DNA of 64,000 bases from Sphingobacterium sp. ML3W (GTDB lineage: Bacteria > Bacteroidota > Bacteroidia > Sphingobacteriales > Sphingobacteriaceae): the NCBI RefSeq assembly GCF_029542085.1, contig NZ_CP107036.1, positions 3,720,001-3,784,000 on the forward strand. The letters run 5' to 3'. Below are positions 1-10,262 of the stretch, in pieces (position 1 is the first letter of the stretch; each line of letters opens with the position of its first letter). Position numbers and translations under genes: made by a program. The notes beneath the pieces are model-generated. The model had not been told where the DNA came from. It was given only the letters and a program-made list of their open reading frames with translations, and made no database searches.

Positions 1-287
1 AAGAAATCGGGGTCCGCAAAGTGCTTGGTGCTTCCATATACAATTTAGTGCTGCTGCTTTCTTCCGATTTTATCAGACTATTAGTCATTGCGCTTTGTAT
101 CGCTACACCATTATCATGGATAGCAATGAATAAGTGGCTGGATAATTTCGCCTACCATATTGAGCCAAAATGGTGGATGTTTGCTTTTGCTGGATTTTCA
201 GCTGTTCTCATTGCCCTGGTCACCGTTAGCTTTCAAACGTTTAAAGCCGCTAAAGCCAATCCGGTAGATAGCCTGAGAGATGAATAA
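1..287 (+). CDS. ABC transporter permease P0 (FtsX/MacB type), 3' end only
   Basis: Only the last 95 codons are present; the gene enters from the left in the frame of base 3. The visible part begins at the second coupling motif (KEIGVRKVLGAS). It continues through two membrane segments (LLVIALCIATPLSWIAMN and WMFAFAGFSAVLIALVTVSF) and ends in the tail NPVDSLRDE that nearly all permeases of this array share. It is therefore the C-terminal FtsX half of a thirteenth paralog. The next permease starts 57 bases downstream with no promoter in between, so P0 is probably co-transcribed with P1-P4 from a promoter outside the window. Substrate unknown. Confidence 0.9.
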   Translation, partial: EIGVRKVLGASIYNLVLLLSSDFIRLLVIALCIATPLSWIAMNKWLDNFAYHIEPKWWMFAFAGFSAVLIALVTVSFQTFKAAKANPVDSLRDE

Positions 288-344
288 ATAGTATACAATC
301 AAGAACAAACTTAATATATCAGCACGAAACAAATAGATACGATC

Positions 345-2747
345 ATGATCAAAAACTACATAAAAACAACCTGGCGAAGTATTCGGGCCAACCGATTTTT
401 CAGCATCCTTAATATTAGCGGATTAGCGATTGGCATCTGTGTATCCCTTCTGCTATTTGCTTTTATCCGTCAGGAACTGAGTTTTGATACCATGTATACA
501 AAAGCCAATAATATATACCGGTTGCACATGCAGCTGTCGGCGGAATACAATCGGGAGAAGATGATCAACCTCCCCAATGCAGTGGGCCCCGCATTGAAAT
601 CAGATATTGCACAGGTCGATAATATGGTACGGTTGGTAAAAGATGGCTTTGGAGCAACGGCTTCCATCCGCGCTGGTGAGGAAAATTTTAATGAGAGACA
701 ATTATACCTTGCAGATTCCACACTATTCTCCATCTTTGACTTCCAATTTATTGAAGGTAGTGTACATACTGCGTTCCTGAACAAAAAGAGTATTGTGCTT
801 TCCCAATCAACAAAAGAGAAGTTGTTCGGAAACAGTGAAGCACTCGGCAAACTCATTTCCATTAACCAAAGGGATACTGTACAGGTAACCGGAGTATTCA
901 AGGATCTCCCTGCCAACAGCACCCTGGACTGTAATATGGTCATGAATATTATGGATTCATGGATGGGGCAAAATGTCTATTGGAGTAATGCCAGTTATGA
1001 GACTTATATATTACTAAAAAAAGGAGCTGATCCAGCAATTGTTGCGCAAGAAGCAACTAAACTCATTGACAAATATGTCGAAAAAGATCACCGATATTTT
1101 ACCGAATTTTTCCTACAACCATTATTAAAGGTACATCTTTACTCATCAAATCTCGGGGAGGGCGTCACCAAGCGTATGGGAAACATTGATACCATTCGCA
1201 CGCTATCTATCCTTGCGTTTCTTGTTATCGTGATTGCCTGCATCAATTACATGAACCTGGCTACCGCTAAATCACAAAAAAATGCGAAAGAAGTAGGCGT
1301 AAACAAAGTACTTGGTGCTACCCGCAGCCAGCTCGTTGTCCGTTTCTTTGTTGAAACCGCAACGATTAGCCTTCTTGCTATGATCCTTGGCGTGCTGCTG
1401 TCTGTTATTCTGATTCCGCTGTTTAATTCTATCGGCAGTACAAATATTACCATCAGACAACTTGTGAACTGGGATATGCTAGGGATATTGGCGCTATCCT
1501 GGTTTATGATTACGTTTATTGCAGGTAGCTACCCAGCCTTATTCTTATCGAAAATCAAATCGATCGCATTGATGAATAAAGGTTATAACAAACAAGGGAA
1601 AACAGTTCTGATCAGACAAGTATTGGTGATATGCCAATTTACGATTTCGATTATATTAATCATCGGCATTAGTGTGATGCTCACCCAGATGAATTATATC
1701 CGAAATAAAGACCTAGGTTATCAACCTGAACATGTGGTCTCTATTCCTATCCGTTCTTTCCGGAGCCAGGAAAAACTCAATACACTCAATCAACAGGTCC
1801 AAAGCTTATCAAATACGCTATCCACCACATTCGCACAGTCCATACCAGGAAGTAACGAAAGTGGAAAAACAACCTATAAACTCAGCACAGATAAACAGGG
1901 GTTACCAACACTAAGTTGTGTTACTTATGGAAAGACAGTAAATACACTTGGATTAAAACTGCTTGCTGGAACAGATTTACCCGACATTTGGGGACGTCCA
2001 GATTCCACCTGTTATATGTTGATCAACGAGAAAGTACTGAAATACTTAGGATATAAATCTCCACAGGAAGCCATTGGAAAACATATTGTCACTGAGATGA
2101 GCCCGACCAACTCGATCATCACCGGTGTCGTCCAGGATTTTAATTATGCAAACCTTAAATCTGAAATCGGGGGTTACAGCTATTACACCATGAATGATCC
2201 CTCGGAATCACCACGCAACTTATTGATCCGTTATAAAACAACAGATGTTCAAGGATATATCGAACAAATAAAGAAGATATATACGACTGTTTCTCCAGAA
2301 GCTGCATTCGATTTTTCCTTTTTAGATCAGCATGTGCAAGACCAATATGAAAATGAAATTCGGTCATCCAATGTCATGAGCATGTTTTCGTTTCTTACTC
2401 TTTTTATAGCCTGTCTAGGTCTGTTGGGATTGGCAGCCTATACCACCGAAGCCCGAAGCAAAGAAATAGGTATCCGCAAAGTTTTGGGAGCCAGTGTTCC
2501 GAGCATTATTCATTTACTTTCATCAAATTATATCAAACTAATTCTTCTTGCCTTTCTTATTGCTGGACCGATCGCTTATTATCTATTCAGTCATTGGTTA
2601 AATGATTTTGTGTATCATATTGAGATGCCATGGTGGGCTTACCTGATTGCGATAATATCAGTCGCGCTGGTCGCATTTATCACGATAGGATTCCAGACAT
2701 TTAAAGCCGCACTATTGAGTCCGGTAAATAGTCTAAGGGACGAATAG
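345..2747 (+). CDS. ABC transporter permease P1, double-FtsX / MacB-like
   Basis: This 800-residue inner-membrane protein has two homologous halves. Each half is a membrane helix, a large periplasmic MacB-PCD-like domain and an FtsX three-helix domain. Visible segments are TM1 near 19-41, periplasmic domain about 45-280, TMs near 287-306, 331-355 and 380-404, TM5 near 425-450, second periplasmic domain about 450-675, and TMs near 680-700, 727-750 and 763-785. Before TM2 lies LQPLLKVHL, a pattern repeated in the paralogs. The coupling motifs expected to touch the ATPase are KEVGVNKVLGA (about 315, Asn in place of the usual Arg) and KEIGIRKVLGAS (about 706). MacB-family proteins are mechanotransmission efflux components; the cargo here is unknown. 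The start is ATG followed by IKNYIKTTWRS, the N-terminus typical of the array. Confidence 0.93.
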   Translation: MIKNYIKTTWRSIRANRFFSILNISGLAIGICVSLLLFAFIRQELSFDTMYTKANNIYRLHMQLSAEYNREKMINLPNAVGPALKSDIAQVDNMVRLVKDGFGATASIRAGEENFNERQLYLADSTLFSIFDFQFIEGSVHTAFLNKKSIVLSQSTKEKLFGNSEALGKLISINQRDTVQVTGVFKDLPANSTLDCNMVMNIMDSWMGQNVYWSNASYETYILLKKGADPAIVAQEATKLIDKYVEKDHRYFTEFFLQPLLKVHLYSSNLGEGVTKRMGNIDTIRTLSILAFLVIVIACINYMNLATAKSQKNAKEVGVNKVLGATRSQLVVRFFVETATISLLAMILGVLLSVILIPLFNSIGSTNITIRQLVNWDMLGILALSWFMITFIAGSYPALFLSKIKSIALMNKGYNKQGKTVLIRQVLVICQFTISIILIIGISVMLTQMNYIRNKDLGYQPEHVVSIPIRSFRSQEKLNTLNQQVQSLSNTLSTTFAQSIPGSNESGKTTYKLSTDKQGLPTLSCVTYGKTVNTLGLKLLAGTDLPDIWGRPDSTCYMLINEKVLKYLGYKSPQEAIGKHIVTEMSPTNSIITGVVQDFNYANLKSEIGGYSYYTMNDPSESPRNLLIRYKTTDVQGYIEQIKKIYTTVSPEAAFDFSFLDQHVQDQYENEIRSSNVMSMFSFLTLFIACLGLLGLAAYTTEARSKEIGIRKVLGASVPSIIHLLSSNYIKLILLAFLIAGPIAYYLFSHWLNDFVYHIEMPWWAYLIAIISVALVAFITIGFQTFKAALLSPVNSLRDE

Positions 2748-2797
2748 ACCTTTAACTATTTCTACATATGGTTGAATCAATTTAAAACTAAACGACA

Positions 2798-5206
2798 ATG
2801 ATTGGAAACTCACTAAAAACAGCTTATCGTTTCTTGAAAAAACACAAGCTGATTACATGTATCAATGTCATGAGCTTAGCGATAGGCATTACAGCAACAT
2901 TAGTCATTTTTTTGATGATTCAATACGACTATAGTTTCGATAAAAATGTTCCAAACCGCGAACAGGTTTATCGTATTGTCAGTAACGGTGATTTTAAGAA
3001 TGCAGGTGTATACATGCCTTTAGTACGAACTATGGAAGAAGAGCTACCTAACCTCGACGCAGTAGCCCCGATATATCGAAGTCATGTTCAAAAATTAAAA
3101 ATCACATCCAATAGCAACAAAGCTCAAGTTTTCCCTAAAGAGCAAGGTATTTTACTGACCAATAGTCAATATTTTGATATTTTACCCCGCAAATGGCTAT
3201 CCGGAAATCCACTTAGCCTAAATACAGCTGGCCATATCGTATTGTCAGAAAAGACACTGGAAAAATTCTATGGAGATGAGTTACCCGCCGATGTCATTGG
3301 CAAAACCATTGTGTATGCAGACAGTATCCCACTCCAGGTTGTAGGTGTAGTTGAAAATGCACAGCAAAATTCAGATTTTAATTTCGACAGTTTTATCTCC
3401 GAAAAAACAATTCCACAGAACAACAGCCTGAAAGAGATGTTTAATTGGGAAGCGTGGAATAGTATTTCCGACTCCCATCAGGTATTAATCAAAACCAAAC
3501 CGGGTACTGCTCCAAATGGCGTAGAAAGTAACATCGCAAATCTACTCAACAAGTACAGAAACAAAAATGGTAAGACATTTAAGGATAAGCTTATCTTACA
3601 GCCCTTATCGGAGGTTCATTTTGACACGACTTTCAATTATGGAGCTACTAAACCCGAAACACTCCGTAACCTGATTTTACTCGCTATATTTCTGTTAGCA
3701 TTGGGAGCTGTCAACTTTATCAACTTATCTACCGCACAATCTATCGAACGGGCAAAAGAGGTGGGTATTCGCAAAACATTGGGCAGTTCAAAATCCACGT
3801 TAATTAAGCAATTTTTAGTAGAGACATTCCTGATCACCCTAACAGCGACACTGTTTGCTGTCCTATTACTACCCTTGTTTTTACGTGTTTTTGAAGGATT
3901 TATCCCTCCAAGTTTAAGTCTGGAATTGCTAGATAAAAAATTGATCGTGCTGTTCCTGTTTGTCCAACTTATTCTGGTAACATTATTGGCTGGTTTTTAC
4001 CCTGCTTGGGTATTGACAGGATATGCTCCGGTATTAGCCCTCAAAAACCAATTGGGAAAAAACACCAATCTTTCCAGAAGTGCATGGATACGTAAAGCAC
4101 TGACCATTTTTCAATTTGTGATGGCCCAAGCTTTTCTGATCTGTGTGTTGATTGTAATCCGACAAATCAATTACCTATCCCACAAGGACATGGGATTTCA
4201 ACGGGATGCAATCATCAACATAGATATCCCCGGAGCATTTCAAAACTCGGACAAAGGGTCAATGCTCAAAAACGAACTAATGAAACTTCCTGAGGTGAAA
4301 GCCATAAGCTTTGGAAATATTGCACCAGCTATGAATGGATTTATGACCACATCAATGGTTTATGATCAATCTTCGGACAAAAAATCCTTAACTTTTGATA
4401 ATCGATCAGGAGATGAGAACTATTTAAATGTTTATAAAATTCCACTTTTGGCAGGAAGGAATATTCGTTTACTGGACTCAACAAGCGAAATGTTGATCAA
4501 TAGAAAAGGTTTAGAATTATTAGGTATCCAAGACCCACAGGATGCAATCGGTAAAACATTTGAAAATGGGGAGTCCATTATCGTCGGTGTTATGGGAAAT
4601 TTTGACATCACTTCAGCCCACCAGGCTGTCAAACCTGTTCTATACATCGGAAGCAAGACCGGTTATGTGCTTCATATCGCTTTAGACCAAAAGCATCCAG
4701 AAAATTGGAAAACAGCTGTTGATAAGATTACATCTACTTACAAAGCTTCCTTCCCTGACGACGAGATCGACCTCCGCTTTGTGGATGAGATTGTCCAAAA
4801 ATTCTATGACCAGGAAAAACGGCTTTCCAAATTGCTGTCCTGGGCTGTGGGGCTTTCCTTATTTATTGCGGGATTAGGATTATTTGGGTTAACTATATTT
4901 ACAGCAAATCAAAGGACAAAAGAGATCGGCATACGTAAAGTTTTGGGTGCTTCCGTATTACAGATTACCATTTTATTGCTTAAGAATTTACTTACACTAG
5001 TGGCTATAGCCTGTTTGATTGCGTTCCCGATTGCCTATTACTTTATGCATCATTGGTTAAATGATTTCGCATATCGCACCGCAATAAATCCATGGATTTT
5101 TGGCTTATCTGCCCTAGGCTTGATTGCATTCGCAAGCTTCGTGCTGTCAACCAAAAGTATTATGGCCGCAAAAGCAAATCCAGTAGATAGTCTAAGAGAC
5201 GAATAG
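2798..5206 (+). CDS. ABC transporter permease P2, double-FtsX / MacB-like
   Basis: An 802-residue paralog beginning MIGNSLKTAYRFLKKHK. TM1 lies near residues 20-42, followed by a periplasmic domain to about 285 that ends with LQPLSEVHF, then the first FtsX module with coupling motif KEVGIRKTLGSS (about 321). A second single helix lies near 430-450, followed by the second periplasmic domain and the second FtsX module with KEIGIRKVLGAS (about 708). The tail is NPVDSLRDE. It follows P1 by 50 bases and precedes P3 by 59 bases on the same strand, with no terminator or promoter visible, so it most likely belongs to the P0-P4 transcript. The periplasmic halves differ clearly from P1, which suggests divergent partner or cargo recognition (inference). 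Confidence 0.93.
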   Translation: MIGNSLKTAYRFLKKHKLITCINVMSLAIGITATLVIFLMIQYDYSFDKNVPNREQVYRIVSNGDFKNAGVYMPLVRTMEEELPNLDAVAPIYRSHVQKLKITSNSNKAQVFPKEQGILLTNSQYFDILPRKWLSGNPLSLNTAGHIVLSEKTLEKFYGDELPADVIGKTIVYADSIPLQVVGVVENAQQNSDFNFDSFISEKTIPQNNSLKEMFNWEAWNSISDSHQVLIKTKPGTAPNGVESNIANLLNKYRNKNGKTFKDKLILQPLSEVHFDTTFNYGATKPETLRNLILLAIFLLALGAVNFINLSTAQSIERAKEVGIRKTLGSSKSTLIKQFLVETFLITLTATLFAVLLLPLFLRVFEGFIPPSLSLELLDKKLIVLFLFVQLILVTLLAGFYPAWVLTGYAPVLALKNQLGKNTNLSRSAWIRKALTIFQFVMAQAFLICVLIVIRQINYLSHKDMGFQRDAIINIDIPGAFQNSDKGSMLKNELMKLPEVKAISFGNIAPAMNGFMTTSMVYDQSSDKKSLTFDNRSGDENYLNVYKIPLLAGRNIRLLDSTSEMLINRKGLELLGIQDPQDAIGKTFENGESIIVGVMGNFDITSAHQAVKPVLYIGSKTGYVLHIALDQKHPENWKTAVDKITSTYKASFPDDEIDLRFVDEIVQKFYDQEKRLSKLLSWAVGLSLFIAGLGLFGLTIFTANQRTKEIGIRKVLGASVLQITILLLKNLLTLVAIACLIAFPIAYYFMHHWLNDFAYRTAINPWIFGLSALGLIAFASFVLSTKSIMAAKANPVDSLRDE

Positions 5207-5265
5207 ATCAGGTGATGGCGGCGAGAATGGCATACAGTTAATTTTGAATCTAAAAACAGATCGCA

Positions 5266-7647
5266 ATGATAAAGAATTTCATCAAAACCGCATGGCGCAG
5301 TATTTTTTCCAACAAATTCTATAGCGCTATCAATATCCTCGGGTTGACCGCAGGATTAGTTGTGGGAATCTTCCTATTACTATGGATAAAGGATGAATTG
5401 TCCTTTGACCGTTTTCACAAGAATCAAGGCTCGATCTACAAAATTGGGATTGAGGGTGGAACGGGGATCTCAAAACGAATATTTGGATCTATCATTGCCC
5501 CAGTTGGGAGTTTTGCCAAGAGAGAAATTCCCGAAGTTCAGGACGCTGTACGTATCCTTAGGATCGGTGATGCCGCCATCAAGTATAAAGACAAACGATT
5601 TAGAGAAAAAAATTTCGCTTTTGTAGATCCAAGTTATTTTAGTGTTTTTGATTTCCCGCTCATTCAAGGTAACCAGAAGCTGCCTTTTCCTGATAACAAT
5701 TCCGTTGTTCTTACCGAGACCACTGCCCGTCGGTATTTTGGTGATGAAAATCCAATCGGCAAAACTGTGGTATTGGGAATAGAAGATTTATGTGTAGTAA
5801 GTGGAGTTATCCCCGACTATCCCGAAAACTCCTCCTTTCAATTTCAGGTACTCCTCCCCCTTTCACGGTTTAATGAACAGACTTACATCAAAAACAAAAC
5901 CACCTACGACAATAAAACCTATCTGTCATCGATGGATGAAGATTGGTCGAGTTTCTCCTTTGGAACCTACCTGCAGTTGAGACCTGATGCAAACCCCGCT
6001 GTGGTGGCTCAGAAATTACAAAAGATACATGAACGCAATAAACCAGAAGATACTCCCGTGCCCTATGTCACGCAAGAATTAGCGAAGATGTACCTTTATC
6101 AGATGGATGGCAGCGATGGAGGAATTGGTACTGTCCATATCTTTATAGGCGTCGCATTGATGATTCTTGTCATTGCTAGTATCAATTACATCAACCTCTC
6201 AACAGCGCGCTCCTTATCCAGATCCAAAGAAGTCGGTATCCGTAAAATTATCGGGGCTGGAAGAAAAGAGTTATTTTCCCAATTTATTCTGGAGACGACA
6301 TTGCTCTTCACAATCGCTGCAACTTTAGCAGTCAGTATTGTTTTTATCTTTCTCCCCTTTTTTAACAATTTCTCTGGCAAACATATTTCTTTGCAGCTAT
6401 CTAGTATTGATCTCTGGAGCTATATTTTAATCATGTTGATAGGCACATTACTATTGACCAGCATTTATCCGGCATTATTACTTTCAAACTTTGACCCAAT
6501 CAAAGTATTAAAGGGCAGATTCGGAATGAAGAAATCAAATTTTAGAAAGATATTAGTCGTGTTACAGTTTACGGTATCTATTGTTCTCATCACAATGACG
6601 ATCGTCATCGGTCGACAATTGGAATATATACGCAACAAGAACCTAGGTTATGAAAAGAGCAATATTATCGCTGTTTCCATGGCTCATAAAATGGCGCAAC
6701 ATTTTGATGCCGTCAAAAGTGATCTCCTGAAAAATAAAGGCGTAAGTGATGTCATTCGACTTGGAAGGGATATGGTATATGGTGGTGGATCGACAGGAGA
6801 TAACGATTGGGACGGAAAGCCCAGCAATTCAAATCTTTGGTTCAGCATTACGCATTCGGATCAATATGCACTTGATTTTTTCAAGATAAAACTGACTCAA
6901 GGGAAAAATTTCACCGGCTCAATGGCAGATTCTACGCATTTTCTCATCAATGAAACTGCCGTTCGTGAGATGGGATTAAAGAATCCAATTGGTGCTCGTT
7001 TACGGATTCGAACTGTTCCGGGAACCATTATTGGTGTGGTCAAAGATTTTAATTACGCAAGTGTACGTCAAAAGATCGAACCTATGGTCTTTCAATTTAG
7101 TCCAAAAGATTGCCAGCAGCTTTATATAAAAACAAACCCTGCCGGAACCGAGTCGGCGTTGCATGCGCTGCAACAAATCTGGAAAAGCTACTATGACGAT
7201 ATGCCTATCAGTTATAGTTTCCTGGACGAAAGCTACCAGCAACAATATATGAGCGAGCAAAAACAAGGAACATTGTTTAATTTCTTTGCCATCATAGCGA
7301 TACTAATTTCTTGTCTGGGACTTCTTGGACTATGCACGTATACCGCACAACTGAAAACCAAGGAAATTGGCATCAGAAAAGTCCTCGGAGCAACGGTCTT
7401 CAATATTATGCAAATGCTGAATAAAGAATTTTTGCTCTTGATCATTATCGCTAATGTTATCGCACTTCCTGTCGCGTTATATTTCACTTCGAACTGGCTA
7501 GATGGATTTGCCTTTAGAACAACAGTGCCGATAACCATATTTTTAGGTGCAGGCTTCCTAACGATTATGATTGCCCTGTTTACTGTTAGTTTTCAATCGA
7601 TCAAAGCAGCTATCGCCAACCCCGTGAAAAGTTTAAAAGACGAATAG
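5266..7647 (+). CDS. ABC transporter permease P3, double-FtsX / MacB-like
   Basis: A 793-residue paralog starting MIKNFIKTAWRSIFSNKFYS. The first coupling motif is KEVGIRKIIGAG (about 321) and the second KEIGIRKVLGAT (about 699). The pre-TM2 segment reads TQELAKMYL, a weaker version of the family LxPLxxxHL pattern. The first periplasmic domain has an insertion rich in Asn, Lys and Thr around residues 205-225 (KNKTTYDNKTYLSS). The second periplasmic domain contains a Gly/Asp stretch (VYGGGSTGDNDWDG, about 505-518) that recurs in variant form in P4, P6 and P7, grouping these paralogs. The tail is NPVKSLKDE. It lies 84 bases before P4, with no promoter recognised in that gap. Confidence 0.93.
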   Translation: MIKNFIKTAWRSIFSNKFYSAINILGLTAGLVVGIFLLLWIKDELSFDRFHKNQGSIYKIGIEGGTGISKRIFGSIIAPVGSFAKREIPEVQDAVRILRIGDAAIKYKDKRFREKNFAFVDPSYFSVFDFPLIQGNQKLPFPDNNSVVLTETTARRYFGDENPIGKTVVLGIEDLCVVSGVIPDYPENSSFQFQVLLPLSRFNEQTYIKNKTTYDNKTYLSSMDEDWSSFSFGTYLQLRPDANPAVVAQKLQKIHERNKPEDTPVPYVTQELAKMYLYQMDGSDGGIGTVHIFIGVALMILVIASINYINLSTARSLSRSKEVGIRKIIGAGRKELFSQFILETTLLFTIAATLAVSIVFIFLPFFNNFSGKHISLQLSSIDLWSYILIMLIGTLLLTSIYPALLLSNFDPIKVLKGRFGMKKSNFRKILVVLQFTVSIVLITMTIVIGRQLEYIRNKNLGYEKSNIIAVSMAHKMAQHFDAVKSDLLKNKGVSDVIRLGRDMVYGGGSTGDNDWDGKPSNSNLWFSITHSDQYALDFFKIKLTQGKNFTGSMADSTHFLINETAVREMGLKNPIGARLRIRTVPGTIIGVVKDFNYASVRQKIEPMVFQFSPKDCQQLYIKTNPAGTESALHALQQIWKSYYDDMPISYSFLDESYQQQYMSEQKQGTLFNFFAIIAILISCLGLLGLCTYTAQLKTKEIGIRKVLGATVFNIMQMLNKEFLLLIIIANVIALPVALYFTSNWLDGFAFRTTVPITIFLGAGFLTIMIALFTVSFQSIKAAIANPVKSLKDE

Positions 7648-7731
7648 CTTTTATTCATAAAAATTAACTCTTTATATATTGAACAATTAATCAGCACACC
7701 AAAACAACAAACATAACCATCAAACACCGCC

Positions 7732-10092
7732 ATGATTAAATTATTTTTGAAAACCGCTTTACGCAATCTTAAACGCAACCCCTTAAATACGGCAATCAAT
7801 ATCCTTGGATTGTCCCTGGGATTTACGGTTGCTTTGGTAAGCACGCTATGGATCTTGAAACAGTTTTCCTTCAACCACAATCATGAAAACTATGATAGTA
7901 TCTATCAAGTCATGTTAACAGGTACATTCAATAATGAAAAATCTACGGGTCATTCTACTCCTGTCCCCTTAGCAAAGGTTATTGCATCTGATTTTACCAA
8001 TGAGATGCAGGATGTTGCATTGGTCACCAACGAAAGTAACAACCTTAAGGTTGGGGACAAGAAATTCAACGTCGACGGCTTTTATGCAATGGGCAAATTT
8101 TCCGAATTGTTTTCATTAAAATCTGTACATGGAGATATTTCTACCCCTACAGCAGCATCCACCATGATTATCTCCGAATCATTAGCCAATCGTCTATTGG
8201 GGTCAACTGATGTGATCGGGAAGACTATTCAACTCAACGGAAAAGAGCAATATAATATACTGGGTGTTTTTGAAGATATTCCTGAAAATAGTACATTTCA
8301 AGGATTAGCGTATATTTTGCCTTTTGTCGATTATCTCCACAAAAATGAGGGTGTCGACGAAAGGTGGTCAAACTGCTTTTTTCGCACGTATGGTAGGATT
8401 GAAAACCCACAAAATATTCTGGGACTTGAGCAAAAACTGACCAATATCTTTAGAACAAATCTTACAGATATCAACCCTGAGATTCTGTTGCACCCCATGT
8501 CCAAATGGAATCTTTATGATTCATTCAAAAATGGCAAAAATGCAGGTGGGCAGATTCAATATGTATGGATGTTTGCCTGGATCAGTATATTTATTCTTTT
8601 GTTGGCAAGTATAAACTTCATTAACCTCAGTACAGCCCGAAGTTTAAAAAGAGGAAAGGAAATTGGTATTCTAAAATCTGTTGGTGTAAACCGTCGGCAA
8701 CTGATTGCGGGATTTTTAGTTGAATCCATCCTTTCCGTATCCTGTGCTTTTCTGATAGCACTTATATTAAGTACCTTGCTTCTTCCGTGGATCAATACCA
8801 TCACCAATACCTCATTGCATGTTCCATTTACGAGTATTCAATTCTACACATATGCCTTATTGGCAGTTCTTATTTTAGGAGTTTCAGCTGGACTATATCC
8901 TGCACTGTTCTTATCCTCTTTCAATCCGATCCTTGCGCTCAAAGGAAAGATGAACATCGGTAAAAGAGGATTCAATGCCAGAAAGGGAATGGTTGTTGTA
9001 CAATTTGCAATTTCCATCTTTTTGATGATTGCAACCTATTTGGTCATCAAACAATTGCACTATACAAAGGATCGTCCGATTGGTTACAAAAGCTCAAACT
9101 TAGTCAACATCACTAGCAGTAGTCAATTAATTTCCAAAAACTTTGAGATCCTAAGAAAAGAACTGACCAGTCAACGTTTGATTCAGGAGGCATCACTCAC
9201 TTCTAATTTCGTAAACAAGCTCACTTTAACTGGCGGTGGTTTTAGCTGGCAAGGGAATGAAACAAAGGAAGGATCCATTATGGGAATTTTCACCGTAGAC
9301 GAGAACTTTGCCAAAACGGTACAATGGAATTTTTTGAAGGGAAGAAATTTCTCCAAAGATTTCAAAACAGATTCCACGGGAGTAATTATCAATGAGGCAG
9401 CTGCCAAATTTATGGGGGTTACAGATCTGACAAGCAAGCAGCTTTCTCGGAGTGGAGTCAACTATACCATTATCGGTATTATACAGAACACATTATCCGA
9501 ATCCCCGTTCAAATCCATTACACCTACGGCCTATTTTCTTGATTTTCTACCAAAAAATAAAATAACACTCAGACTGAATGAACAGCAAAATATCAGTCAA
9601 ACGATGAAAGCAATCGCTCAACAATTCAATCGCTTTGATCCAGATCTCATCTTTGATTATGCGTTCACAGATCAAGAATATGCCAAGCAATTTGAACAAA
9701 TGGAAATGATCAAAAGCCTGACCAGTATTTTTACTGGGCTCGCCATACTGATTTCCTGTCTTGGACTATATGCTTTGGTCGCATTTCTAACCGAGCAACG
9801 TGAAAAAGAAATTGGTATCCGTAAGGTTCTTGGCGCATCAGAAGTTGGTTTATGGAAATTGTTATGCACCGAATACCTATGGTTGACATTGATCGGTTTC
9901 CTCGTTGCAGCTCCTCTGGCCTATCTGTTAATGGAAACATGGCTCGACGATTATGTTTATCGCATTTCAATTAGCTGGACAGTATTTGCCTTTACGGGAT
10001 TAACGGCACTGGGCATCACCCTAATAACGGTCAGTTATCAAGCCATTAAAGCGGCATTGGCCAATCCGGTGATCACATTGCGAAACGAGTAG
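7732..10092 (+). CDS. ABC transporter permease P4, double-FtsX / MacB-like
   Basis: A 786-residue paralog beginning MIKLFLKTALRNLKRNP. The pre-TM2 motif is LHPMSKWNL. The first coupling motif is unusual: KEIGILKSVGVN (about 309), where most paralogs have RK followed by a Gly-Ala turn; the second is the standard KEIGIRKVLGAS (about 692). This may change how its N-terminal half docks on the ATPase (inference). The second periplasmic domain carries the LTGGGFSWQGNE stretch (about 501-512), related to the SWxG stretches in P6 and P7. The tail is NPVITLRNE, with Thr in place of the common Ser. It is the last gene of the first transcript; a 348-base gap with a new promoter follows. Confidence 0.93.
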   Translation: MIKLFLKTALRNLKRNPLNTAINILGLSLGFTVALVSTLWILKQFSFNHNHENYDSIYQVMLTGTFNNEKSTGHSTPVPLAKVIASDFTNEMQDVALVTNESNNLKVGDKKFNVDGFYAMGKFSELFSLKSVHGDISTPTAASTMIISESLANRLLGSTDVIGKTIQLNGKEQYNILGVFEDIPENSTFQGLAYILPFVDYLHKNEGVDERWSNCFFRTYGRIENPQNILGLEQKLTNIFRTNLTDINPEILLHPMSKWNLYDSFKNGKNAGGQIQYVWMFAWISIFILLLASINFINLSTARSLKRGKEIGILKSVGVNRRQLIAGFLVESILSVSCAFLIALILSTLLLPWINTITNTSLHVPFTSIQFYTYALLAVLILGVSAGLYPALFLSSFNPILALKGKMNIGKRGFNARKGMVVVQFAISIFLMIATYLVIKQLHYTKDRPIGYKSSNLVNITSSSQLISKNFEILRKELTSQRLIQEASLTSNFVNKLTLTGGGFSWQGNETKEGSIMGIFTVDENFAKTVQWNFLKGRNFSKDFKTDSTGVIINEAAAKFMGVTDLTSKQLSRSGVNYTIIGIIQNTLSESPFKSITPTAYFLDFLPKNKITLRLNEQQNISQTMKAIAQQFNRFDPDLIFDYAFTDQEYAKQFEQMEMIKSLTSIFTGLAILISCLGLYALVAFLTEQREKEIGIRKVLGASEVGLWKLLCTEYLWLTLIGFLVAAPLAYLLMETWLDDYVYRISISWTVFAFTGLTALGITLITVSYQAIKAALANPVITLRNE

Positions 10093-10099
10093 ACACACA

Positions 10100-10137
10100 T
10101 GTACGGCGACGGACAGCAGACTGTCCGTTTCCGTACA
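10100..10137 (+). promoter_or_regulatory. Tandem activator sites upstream of P5
   Basis: There are two 16-bp sites of the form TGTnCG-N4-CGnACA: TGTACG-GCGA-CGGACA at 10100-10115 and TGTCCG-TTTC-CGTACA at 10122-10137. Together they form a larger inverted repeat (ATGTACGG...CCGTACAT enclosing CGGACAG...CTGTCCG). The spacing between sites is 22 bp, two helical turns. The downstream site ends 55 bp before the -24 element. The same arrangement occurs before P10, P11 and P12. Paired palindromes at this distance from a -24/-12 promoter are what NtrC-family enhancer-binding activators use, so these are called enhancer sites. The activator itself is not in the window. Confidence 0.8.
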
Positions 10138-10191
10138 TATAACAGTCCCACCAAAACACAATACCAACTAATAATCAACAAATTACACTTA

Positions 10192-10207
10192 TGGCAAACG
10201 AATTGAA
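10192..10207 (+). promoter_or_regulatory. Sigma-54 (-24/-12) promoter for P5-P9
   Basis: TGGCAAACGAATTGAA matches the sigma-54 pattern TGGCAc-N5-TTGCa, with exact 12-bp spacing between the -24 GG and the -12 TG. The -12 GC is replaced by GA. The predicted start of transcription is near 10218, giving a leader of about 220 bases before P5. That leader is long because a repeat element lies in it. Support comes mainly from the conserved distance to the paired upstream sites seen at three other gaps in the array. Confidence 0.72.
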
Positions 10208-10262
10208 TTAGCTATTTCTAATGTGCATGACCAGCAAAAAGCTATCTATTTGGATAAACAGC